NCBI GenBank assembly: GCA_903934275.1
Contig: CAIZNF010000226.1
Span: 1 to 8,270 of the forward strand
Origin: an uncultured Nitrosomonadales bacterium
GTDB lineage: Bacteria; Pseudomonadota; Gammaproteobacteria; Burkholderiales; Gallionellaceae
Length of the DNA stretch: 8,270 nt
Direction: 5' to 3'
The position numbers and the translations under genes are program-made. A model generated the notes under the pieces. That model was given only the letters and a program-made list of their open reading frames with translations, was not told the origin of the DNA and did no database searches. Below are positions 1-6,654 of this stretch, one piece after another; within the stretch, counting starts at the first letter, position 1; every line of letters begins with the position of its first letter.

Positions 1-117
1 AGTCTGCATGAAACCGCGCAGTTATTGAGAAGTGGAGGTTTTCTGGCAAACACTAATTAGCTTGTCCAGATGGGCATGGGTGCGCCCGTGCGCACCATGG
101 TGTATGAAGTACCCTAA
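1..117 (+). pseudogene. Possible 3' end of a rightward gene, interrupted by an amber codon
   Basis: Frame 1 encodes 19 residues (beginning SLHETAQLLRSGGFLANTN), then TAG at 58-60. It continues in the same frame as [18 protein letters not shown] and ends at TAA 115-117. The second part uses mostly G- or C-ending codons like the neighbouring genes, and its stop overlaps the convergent tldD stop (114-116), as expected for a tightly packed convergent gene. Three readings are possible: the gene ends at the TAG and the rest is chance; the gene is decayed or has a sequencing error at 58-60; or none of it is coding. The G.L...LV...TM...V spacing weakly recalls the C-terminus of pyruvate kinases, but not enough to name it. 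The other two forward frames contain stops here. Confidence 0.22.
75..99. terminator. GC-rich hairpin between the convergent gene ends
   Basis: GGTGCGC (79-85) and GCGCACC (90-96) form a perfect 7-bp stem around the loop CCGT. CAT (75-77) and ATG (97-99) add three pairs beyond one bulged G. The hairpin begins about 15 bases past the tldD stop on the minus strand. Neither side has a T-tract, so this is not a classical intrinsic terminator. It could stabilise or define the 3' end of the leftward transcript. It could also be a by-product of coding sequence if the rightward frame is real. Confidence 0.3.
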
Positions 118-1568
118 GCCGTTCCGCCAACCGTCAGTCCATCAATCCTTACCGTAGGCTGCCCCACACCCACCGGCACGCTCTGGCCTTCTTTGCCGCA
201 GGTACCGACACCGGAATCGAGCGCCATATCGTTGCCGATCATCGAGATACGCGTCAGTACGTCGGGGCCATTGCCGATCAGCGTCGCGCCTTTAACCGGA
301 TGGGTGACTTTGCCGTCTTCAATCATGTAGGCTTCGGTGGTGGAGAATACGAATTTGCCGCTGGTGATATCAACTTGCCCGCCGCCGAAATTCACCGCGT
401 ACAGACCATGTTTCACCGAGGCTATTATTTCCTGCGGATCTTTGTCGCCGTTTAGCATGTAAGTGTTAGTCATGCGCGGCATCGGTAGATGCGCGTAAGA
501 TTCACGGCGCGCATTGCCTGTCAGAGCCACACCCATCAACCGTGCGTTGAGCGAATCCTGCAAATAGCCTTTGAGGATGCCATTCTCAATCAGCGTGGTG
601 CATTGCGTTGGATTGCCCTCGTCGTCCATCTGCAACGAACCGCGTCGGCTTGCCAGCGTGCCATCATCCACTACTGTCACGCCTTCTGCCGCGACGCGTT
701 CGCCGACCCGACCGGAGAATGCCGAGCTGCCCTTGCGGTTGAAGTCACCCTCCAGCCCATGCCCGATAGCCTCATGCAGCAAAATGCCCGGCCAGCCGTT
801 ACCTAGCACCACAGTCATATTGCCCGCCGGGGCCGGTGCAGCATCCAGATTGATAACTGCCTGATGCACAGCCTGCGCGGCATATTTGTGCAATATCGCG
901 TCGTCGAAAGAATCGTAATCAAAACGCCCACCGCCGCCCGCCGAACCTTGTTCACGCTTGCCGTTGCTCTCGATGATGACCTGTACCGACAGGCGTACCA
1001 GCGGGCGGATGTCGGCATTCATCAGGCCGTCGTTACGCGCCACCATCACTATTTCGTATTCGCCCGCGAGCCCCGCCATCACCTGCACCACGCGCGGATC
1101 GAGCGCGCGCGCATAGCCTTCGAGCCGCTCCAGCAGCGCGACCTTGTCGGCATCCTTGATGCTGGCAATCGGATCCTGCGGCAGATAAATTTTGCGCCGT
1201 GAGCCGTGATGCAGTATCGGCACGATCTGCTCGCCGCCCTGCTTTGCGATCGCGCGCGTGGCCTGTGCCGCGCTTTCCAGGGCGCTCATGCTGATGTCGT
1301 CGGAATAGGCGAAAGCAGTTTTCTCGCCGCTCACCGCGCGCACCCCGACTCCCTGGTCGATACTGAAGCTGCCAGATTTGACGATACCCTCTTCCAGCGA
1401 CCAGCTCTCGGCGCGGCTGTACTGGAAATACAGGTCGGCGTAATCGAGCTTGTGCGCCATCATGCTGGCGAATACCTGCTCGATGTGGTGCGTCTCGATG
1501 GAGTGCGGGGTCAGCAACGACTGCTGCGCTGTGGCGAATAAAGTATCGAACGATGCAATTTGATTCAC
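114..1568 (-). CDS. tldD: Metalloprotease TldD (PmbA/TldD family)
   Basis: The product is 484 residues, close to E. coli TldD (481). In characterised bacteria TldD and TldE (PmbA) form a cytoplasmic heterodimeric zinc protease that trims unfolded peptides, matures microcin B17 and helps degrade the CcdA antitoxin; TldD carries the metal site. Visible here are the HExxxH motif as HEAIGH (residues 265-270), the following [19 protein letters not shown] stretch, and a conserved cysteine near the C-terminus in [15 protein letters not shown] (Cys457), matching the third metal ligand of the family. The chosen start is GTG at 1568, giving [11 protein letters not shown]. It is preceded by AAGAGGA with 5-base spacing, and the length then fits the family. 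The frame stays open upstream to 1700, but that part overlaps the preceding gene and has no family resemblance. The partner tldE is not in the window. Identification is firm; the start is well supported. Confidence 0.96.
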   Translation of the reverse strand: MNQIASFDTLFATAQQSLLTPHSIETHHIEQVFASMMAHKLDYADLYFQYSRAESWSLEEGIVKSGSFSIDQGVGVRAVSGEKTAFAYSDDISMSALESAAQATRAIAKQGGEQIVPILHHGSRRKIYLPQDPIASIKDADKVALLERLEGYARALDPRVVQVMAGLAGEYEIVMVARNDGLMNADIRPLVRLSVQVIIESNGKREQGSAGGGGRFDYDSFDDAILHKYAAQAVHQAVINLDAAPAPAGNMTVVLGNGWPGILLHEAIGHGLEGDFNRKGSSAFSGRVGERVAAEGVTVVDDGTLASRRGSLQMDDEGNPTQCTTLIENGILKGYLQDSLNARLMGVALTGNARRESYAHLPMPRMTNTYMLNGDKDPQEIIASVKHGLYAVNFGGGQVDITSGKFVFSTTEAYMIEDGKVTHPVKGATLIGNGPDVLTRISMIGNDMALDSGVGTCGKEGQSVPVGVGQPTVRIDGLTVGGTA

Positions 1569-1573
1569 GGTAA

Positions 1574-1580
1574 TCCTCTT
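1574..1580 (-). promoter_or_regulatory. Ribosome binding site of tldD
   Basis: Read on the minus strand, AAGAGGA ends five bases before the GTG at 1568. Its first two bases are the last two of the TAA stop of the upstream hydrolase gene (1581-1579). This placement decides the tldD start and suggests that ribosomes finishing the hydrolase gene can load directly onto tldD (translational coupling, inferred). Confidence 0.75.
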
Positions 1581-2430
1581 AACAGGCGTGCAAAGTACGG
1601 TGGGCCAACGCGGGCAAGCTGGCGCGCAAACTGGTCTGATACGACGAATTAACTTCGGCAAGCACCAGACCGGAACCGCGCGGTAGCCTGTCCAACACAC
1701 GCCCCCACGGATCGACGATCATGCTGTTGCCGTGCGTCTCGCGCCCGTTGACGTGATAGCCACCTTGTGCGGCGGCGATCACATACGCCAGATTTTCTAC
1801 GGCGCGGGCGCGCACCAGCAGCTCCCAGTGCATTTTGCCGGTGGTCTCGGTGAACGCGGCGGGCAACACGATAATATCCACCTGTTTCATCGCGCGGAAC
1901 AGTTCTGGGAAACGCAGATCGTAACAAACCGCCAGACCGATACGCCCGAACGGGCTATCCACCACCACCACCTGATTGCCCGGCTCGATGGTCTTGGCTT
2001 CATCATAACGCTCGTTACCCAACTCCAGGTTGAACAGATGAATCTTGTCGTAACGCGCTACTTGCTTACCCTGCTCGTCGTATACCAGACAACTGTTCAA
2101 CACCTTATCCGGCGCACTGGCCGCCAGCGGGATCGAACCGCCCACTAACCACACTTTGTATTGGCGCGCTGTTTCTCCGAGAAACGACTGAATCGGCCCC
2201 TGCCCCGGCTGCTCGCGCACTTTGATCTTATCCTGATCGTTCATGCCCATAATGGCAAAGAATTCCGGCAGCACCACCAGGCGCGCGCCCTGTTCTGCGG
2301 CTTTGGCGATAAGGCGGCGCGCCTCGCTCAAATTACCGGCAACGTTCGGGCCCGAAGCCATTTGGATAGCGGCAACCTTAAAAGTATCAACTTGTGCGGC
2401 ATGTTGCTGTATGGAGTTTTCCTGAGACAT
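1579..2430 (-). CDS. Carbon-nitrogen hydrolase, Nit1-like amidase
   Basis: A 283-residue protein of the nitrilase superfamily. The catalytic triad is visible: Glu56 in LPEFF, Lys129 in YDKIHLF and Cys169 in [10 protein letters not shown]. The late [21 protein letters not shown] region and the LPALAHR ending are typical of the Nit1/NitFhit branch. Characterised members of that branch (mammalian Nit1, yeast Nit1, E. coli YbeM) are deaminated-glutathione amidases that hydrolyse a mis-transaminated form of glutathione, a metabolite-repair role. That substrate is inferred here from family likeness only; another omega-amide or amide substrate is possible. No signal peptide is seen, so a cytoplasmic location is expected. 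The ATG at 2430 has only a weak upstream purine stretch (AGAAAG), and an in-frame TAA at 2436-2434 rules out a longer start. The gene lies 41 bases after yhdP and 10 bases before tldD, so co-transcription is likely. Confidence 0.92.
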   Translation of the reverse strand: MSQENSIQQHAAQVDTFKVAAIQMASGPNVAGNLSEARRLIAKAAEQGARLVVLPEFFAIMGMNDQDKIKVREQPGQGPIQSFLGETARQYKVWLVGGSIPLAASAPDKVLNSCLVYDEQGKQVARYDKIHLFNLELGNERYDEAKTIEPGNQVVVVDSPFGRIGLAVCYDLRFPELFRAMKQVDIIVLPAAFTETTGKMHWELLVRARAVENLAYVIAAAQGGYHVNGRETHGNSMIVDPWGRVLDRLPRGSGLVLAEVNSSYQTSLRASLPALAHRTLHAC

Positions 2431-2471
2431 GAATTACTTTCTGTTTACCATGATTATTTTTTTGATGCCAC

Positions 2472-5400
2472 TTATTTTGCCTTGCTCGGAGCTTCTACCT
2501 TAACCGGCACTTCGCCCACCTTGACCACATTTGGATTGCTCCAGGTGCCGCTGATATTGTATTCAAACGATACCAGCTTATCGAGTGGATTACCCAACAC
2601 CTTATTGACGATCAACGCGCTCATCCACCCGACCGGCCCGGCTGCAAATCCGAGCAGCGATACGCTTTCGCCCAAGGTTGGCAAAATCACCACCTGCAGG
2701 TTCTGCGTTTCACCTTTCAAGTCAACACTGCCCTTCATGGTCACCTTGGCAGCCGAGCCGTCGATATGAAAATCATGCGTATGAATCACACCGCTCTTGA
2801 TGGCCGCATTGCCATTGATATTGTCGAACTGGAAACCATCGCTGAATACATCGGTGAAGTCTAGCGTAATGCGCCTTGGCAATGCCTGCAAGCTGAGAAT
2901 TCCGAGCAATTTACCGATACCAGGGTCCATTTTAAGGAATTGCCCCTTGCTGGTGTCCAGCTTGAGCACACCATCCAGAGTGGCGTAATTGAACTCATCC
3001 GGGCTACCCGCCCACGACAAATTGGCAGCCAATTTTCCGCTGCCATTCTTGACGGCATTCGGGTAACCGGAACGTGTCAAGATTTTCCCCGCATCGCCGA
3101 TTTCCAGTTGCAGATTAAGTTGGGTCTGCGCATTGGCCAAGCTGGCGCGCCAGATGCCATCCCCCGACAAACTGGCATCGGGATTGACTATATGCAAGCG
3201 GCGCAGCCGCCAATCCGGGCCATCCGGATGTCCGACCAACTCTAAGCTTCCAATTTGTTTTCCTTTTATTTGTAAATTTTCAATCGCAATTTCCAGCGCG
3301 GGAAGACTGCCGGGACGCAAAGCCTTGTCCGATGACTGGAGGTTTCCGGGATTTGCCAATGACGGGTTTTGCCCGTGCTGTTCGTCGTCTATCCATTGAA
3401 AATTACGCAGGCGTGCGGTGAGTTTGCTGCCCGTATCAAAGGCGTGCGGTTGCCATACCACTTCACCGTTCAACACATTACTTGATAACTGCGCGGCCAA
3501 TCCGTCGCCACGCTTGGCCGCATTGATACGCACCCCGTTAATAACCTGCCCATAGCCAGTGAGTTTTTCAATGAACAAATTTATCGCGGTAACCGGTAGT
3601 GCTTGGCTGGAACTTTCCGAATTACTTATCAAACCCTCCCACCCTTGCATGGACAACACCGGCAAGCTGCCGATTAACCGCACACCATCTTTACCTCGCG
3701 CAGGTTCTTGCGCTCCCTGAATATCCGCCGCTTTGCCCTGATCACCGAACCTCACCGTGCCGCGCTTGATGACCATCGCACCATTTTTTTCTTCGCCCCG
3801 CACCAACCGTGCGCCAAACAGCTTGCCCAATTGGGCGGTAATAACATCCTGCCCATCAGCAACATTTTTCTTTCCCAGACGTAACGGCAGCACTTCATCA
3901 GCCAGCTTGGTAAAAGGCTGTGGCAGGCTGGAGCTGATGCCCTGCAGATTGGAATTAATAACGACCTGGGTAGCTTTTTTAGTAACACTGATGTCTGCAT
4001 CCCATGCCGCGCCTCCTTGCAAATAGCTCAGCAACGGATGGGGTTCAATGTTGCGCAAAACATCGAGATTGCTGTGCCCTTTCACGATGACATGCACCAC
4101 CCCGCCCTCGGCAGTCTGCATATTCATACTGGCTGACCCGCCCAATATTTCCGCCGATACATTGCTGGTCTTCATGCTTGATTCGGTGAAGGTCAACTCG
4201 CCGCGCGTTTTGCGCAACAACGGCACACCTCCACCCAAATCAATATCGCTATCCTGTACGCGCAGAGTGCCCGATACTTTTACCGGTTTGTCGCCCATCA
4301 ACGGGACATGCACAAACAAATCCAGATGCCCGTTACCACTGGCGCTCACACCATCGGTAAAGCCGTCTATGTAACCGCGCACCGGGCTCTGCTGGATATA
4401 TTGCAGAAATATATTGCTCGCTCCTGCCGCCTCACCCTTTACTTCCAGCGGCAAATCACCGCTCATCATGTCCGGCAGAGTCACGGTGAAATTTTGCAAA
4501 CGCGCCCCCAGCGTCGTTGCAGATTGCGACTTTATTTCCAGCTTGTTGCCGCGCAACAGCAATTCACCTGAAATATTTTCAATGCGCGGCCATTTTTTGT
4601 CGAACTCCACCACAGCATCCTGCGCATGCCCGGTGATTTCCAACAACCCATCTTTCGTGCCGTCCAACGGAAAGTCACTGAGGTTGCCCTTGATGCGGAT
4701 GCGCAAGTCTTGCGTATGTCCCGCCAACAGCGCATCGTGCAGCCAATCGTTGCCCTCCTTATCCAGCGCAACCAGCGGGGTATAACGGGCAGAGTGCCTG
4801 ATATCACCGCGCGTGAGGTTGGCCGTCAAATCCAGCACACCCAACGTGCCAGCCTGCGTCCGGTAACCGCCGTGCAGATTACCGGCCAGATCGTCGTTAA
4901 CGACGGCAACATTATCGGCGTTGATCAACAACTCCCCGCGTTTACGCTGCCAGTCGGACTGTCCGGTCAAAGTGGCAAAAAATAACGGCTCGCGCATCGC
5001 ACCCGGCGCATCTACAACCAGCTGGTGCGAATTAATATTCAGCTTACCGCTCTCATCACTGCCATCCACATCCACCGACAAACCGGAAAAACCGGGCATA
5101 TTGCCTACTTTACGCACCGCAATATTTTCAAATTTACCCTTAATTTTGTAGCTTTCCGGTTTTTCGAGGGAACCTTGCCATTGCGCATTCAAGCCGGATA
5201 CTTTCCCCCTCGGCGCATAGGCATTCAACTGGGTGCGCAAGCCCGCTTCCAGCGGTATAAAATTGGCGAGACCGGCCAGGCTCTCCAGTTGCAACTGGTT
5301 GGCATGTATCTCGCTGCCGGCAGATTGCGTATTGCTTGCCCTTGCGGTGCGAAAATAAAAATCCGTAGGCTGCAACTCAATACCACTCTGTAGTTGCATA

Positions 5401-6377
5401 GCCAAACGCCTCGTGGAAATTTCCATGCCGCCCGTTAAACTTTTCCATGCCGCCCGCCCGCGCAAATTGAGCAATACCATCTCCGGCACATCGTCGGCCA
5501 GTTTGGTCGCCACATCGCGCAACACAAGATCGGCGGTGACCTGTGCGATCCTGCCACCTTCCAAACCCAACCAACCGCGCAACGCGCCGTGCCCACGGCT
5601 AAATTCTCTGGGCATATCCAACCATGGTCGCCATGCGGTGATATCGGTGTGATCGAGTTGCGTAAACATCTGTCCGTGCCACTCGCCCAAAACATCGGAG
5701 CTCTTGCCGTAAAAATCTCCGCGCACATCCAGAGGGGTTGCCAACTCGCTTGGGGGTACCGCATACATGGCAAAACGGTGGTGGTCTGACTGATTCTCCA
5801 TGCGCAAATTTACATCTGCCAACATCAAGGGTGGGGCCGCGCGCTGATCGTCGTACCATATAATTGTGGCGTTGCGCACTACTATTCGCGACTGGCGCAA
5901 CAACCAATCGGCCAAATCCTTATCGCCGCCTTGCTTGGAGAGAGCCACGCCGCCAATATAAACTTTTCCCTGCGCATCCCGGCGTATCAGCAACACTGGC
6001 CTATCAATTTCCAAGCTGGCAAGCCGCAGCTCCGCAGTGAACAGCGACATCCACGACACGCTGGCATTCATGCTGGACAACACCAAAGGGTCCAGCCGCT
6101 GCTCATCCAGAATATGCACATCGCTGAAGCTCAGGCGCGGCCGAAAACCCTGCCAGTCCCCTTCAATCTTGCCGATAGTGACCGGGTTACCGATCGCACC
6201 TGCCAATGAAGCGGTAATTTTGCCGTGGTACTGCTCTATATCCGGCAGCAACCAATAGCGCAACGCAATAATCGCCACCGCCATCAACACGGCCACAACC
6301 GCCGACGCGACAATGGCAAGTCGCGTCAACCAGTTAAAGCTATGCCAAAGCAGGCGAACTGGAAACGAATTCCACAT
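2472..6377 (-). CDS. yhdP: YhdP family AsmA-like envelope protein
   Basis: A 1301-residue protein, close in length to E. coli YhdP (1266). It has a short cytoplasmic N-terminus, one membrane segment at about residues 19-39 (AIVASAVVAVLMAVAIIAL) and a very long periplasmic part rich in beta-strand patterns. The C-terminal AsmA-like region lies at about residues 1142-1290. It contains the family hallmarks FQFDNINGNAAIKSGVI, DFHIDGSAAKVTMKGSVDL, a hydrophobic LLGFAAGPVGWMSALIV stretch and a final YNISGTWSNPNV. In E. coli YhdP acts with TamB and YdbH in carrying phospholipids from the inner to the outer membrane, probably as a periplasm-spanning hydrophobic groove. The same role is inferred here. 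The ATG at 6377 has no clear Shine-Dalgarno site; it is kept because it gives the expected basic N-terminus before the membrane segment. It is the first gene of the leftward unit, and in E. coli yhdP also lies next to tldD. No frameshift is seen. Confidence 0.94.
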   Translation of the reverse strand: MWNSFPVRLLWHSFNWLTRLAIVASAVVAVLMAVAIIALRYWLLPDIEQYHGKITASLAGAIGNPVTIGKIEGDWQGFRPRLSFSDVHILDEQRLDPLVLSSMNASVSWMSLFTAELRLASLEIDRPVLLIRRDAQGKVYIGGVALSKQGGDKDLADWLLRQSRIVVRNATIIWYDDQRAAPPLMLADVNLRMENQSDHHRFAMYAVPPSELATPLDVRGDFYGKSSDVLGEWHGQMFTQLDHTDITAWRPWLDMPREFSRGHGALRGWLGLEGGRIAQVTADLVLRDVATKLADDVPEMVLLNLRGRAAWKSLTGGMEISTRRLAMQLQSGIELQPTDFYFRTARASNTQSAGSEIHANQLQLESLAGLANFIPLEAGLRTQLNAYAPRGKVSGLNAQWQGSLEKPESYKIKGKFENIAVRKVGNMPGFSGLSVDVDGSDESGKLNINSHQLVVDAPGAMREPLFFATLTGQSDWQRKRGELLINADNVAVVNDDLAGNLHGGYRTQAGTLGVLDLTANLTRGDIRHSARYTPLVALDKEGNDWLHDALLAGHTQDLRIRIKGNLSDFPLDGTKDGLLEITGHAQDAVVEFDKKWPRIENISGELLLRGNKLEIKSQSATTLGARLQNFTVTLPDMMSGDLPLEVKGEAAGASNIFLQYIQQSPVRGYIDGFTDGVSASGNGHLDLFVHVPLMGDKPVKVSGTLRVQDSDIDLGGGVPLLRKTRGELTFTESSMKTSNVSAEILGGSASMNMQTAEGGVVHVIVKGHSNLDVLRNIEPHPLLSYLQGGAAWDADISVTKKATQVVINSNLQGISSSLPQPFTKLADEVLPLRLGKKNVADGQDVITAQLGKLFGARLVRGEEKNGAMVIKRGTVRFGDQGKAADIQGAQEPARGKDGVRLIGSLPVLSMQGWEGLISNSESSSQALPVTAINLFIEKLTGYGQVINGVRINAAKRGDGLAAQLSSNVLNGEVVWQPHAFDTGSKLTARLRNFQWIDDEQHGQNPSLANPGNLQSSDKALRPGSLPALEIAIENLQIKGKQIGSLELVGHPDGPDWRLRRLHIVNPDASLSGDGIWRASLANAQTQLNLQLEIGDAGKILTRSGYPNAVKNGSGKLAANLSWAGSPDEFNYATLDGVLKLDTSKGQFLKMDPGIGKLLGILSLQALPRRITLDFTDVFSDGFQFDNINGNAAIKSGVIHTHDFHIDGSAAKVTMKGSVDLKGETQNLQVVILPTLGESVSLLGFAAGPVGWMSALIVNKVLGNPLDKLVSFEYNISGTWSNPNVVKVGEVPVKVEAPSKAK

Positions 6378-6432
6378 TGAGTTCAGTCGTTAGTTATTAG
6401 TTGGTAAATACAGTTTAAATTTGCCTGATTTT

Positions 6433-6575
6433 AGGGAGCCCCTATAAATCCAAACCCCGTCGAGATACTGCGTTGCTCAATAAATTTTATCGCTTGCATA
6501 TCAAACATATGCGGCGCACTGAAATTTTTCTTGCGCCTTGTCTCGCTTAGAATTTTGAATTTATAGAGGCTCCCT
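6433..6575. repeat. MITE-like palindromic element with 21-bp terminal inverted repeats
   Basis: The left end (6433-6453) begins AGGGAGCCCCTATAAAT. The reverse complement of the right end (6555-6575) begins AGGGAGCCTCTATAAAT; the two 21-base ends match at 19 positions. The symmetry continues inward: CGAGA-type and GCGC/AAATTT blocks recur in inverted order, and the centre holds GCATAT and ATATGC (6496-6501, 6507-6512) around CAAAC. The whole 143 bp can thus fold as one long imperfect hairpin. It has no open frame of note and no clear target-site duplication. Short non-coding elements of this shape are typically MITEs or other multicopy intergenic repeats; mobility is inferred, since only one copy is visible here. 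Confidence 0.72.
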
Positions 6576-6578
6576 TTA

Positions 6579-6595
6579 GTTAGTCAACGACTAAC
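6579..6595. repeat. Small perfect hairpin beside the palindromic element
   Basis: GTTAGTC (6579-6585) and GACTAAC (6589-6595) form a 7-bp perfect stem with the loop AAC, starting three bases after the right end of the 143-bp element. Similar GTTAGT-rich sequence lies on the other side of the element (AGTCGTTAGTTATTAGTT, about 6385-6402). No T-tract follows, so terminator function is not supported. An operator-like dyad upstream of glnE is possible but speculative. Confidence 0.4.
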
Positions 6596-6654
6596 GGCTG
6601 GCGGCTATTGGCTAATCATAAGACAATACGCATTCTAACTTGAAGAGCACCCCC

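Larger units (their letters stand above)
6378..6654. other. Divergent intergenic region between yhdP and glnE
   Basis: This 277-base gap has no credible gene. It is AT-richer than the flanking genes and must hold the start signals for both directions. About half of it is the palindromic element at 6433-6575. On the yhdP side only 55 bases separate the element from the ATG, and I see no convincing -35/-10 pair there. On the glnE side TTGGCT (6609-6614) and CATTCT (6632-6637) are 17 bases apart, a poor sigma-70 match. GAAGAG eight to nine bases before the glnE ATG is a weak ribosome binding site. Promoters may therefore lie partly inside the element (inference). Confidence 0.6.

Noticed and set aside
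1569..1700. Upstream extension of tldD to an ATG at 1700
   Set aside because: The extra 44 residues overlap the C-terminal part of the hydrolase gene and are not family-like. The GTG at 1568 has a good ribosome site and gives the expected length.
2434..2451. Mini-ORF (ATG GTA AAC AGA AAG TAA) just before the hydrolase start
   Set aside because: Six codons including the stop, no ribosome site of its own, no attenuator structure; chance is sufficient.
2161..2769. A 202-codon plus-strand frame spanning the hydrolase and yhdP ends
   Set aside because: It is antisense to two well-supported genes and its translation shows no domain or codon signal.
6599..6612. Sigma-54-like site TGGC...TTGGC upstream of glnE, tempting for a nitrogen gene
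   Set aside because: The spacing between the GG and GC elements is one base short of the strict requirement, and the -12 part reads TTGGC rather than TTGC.
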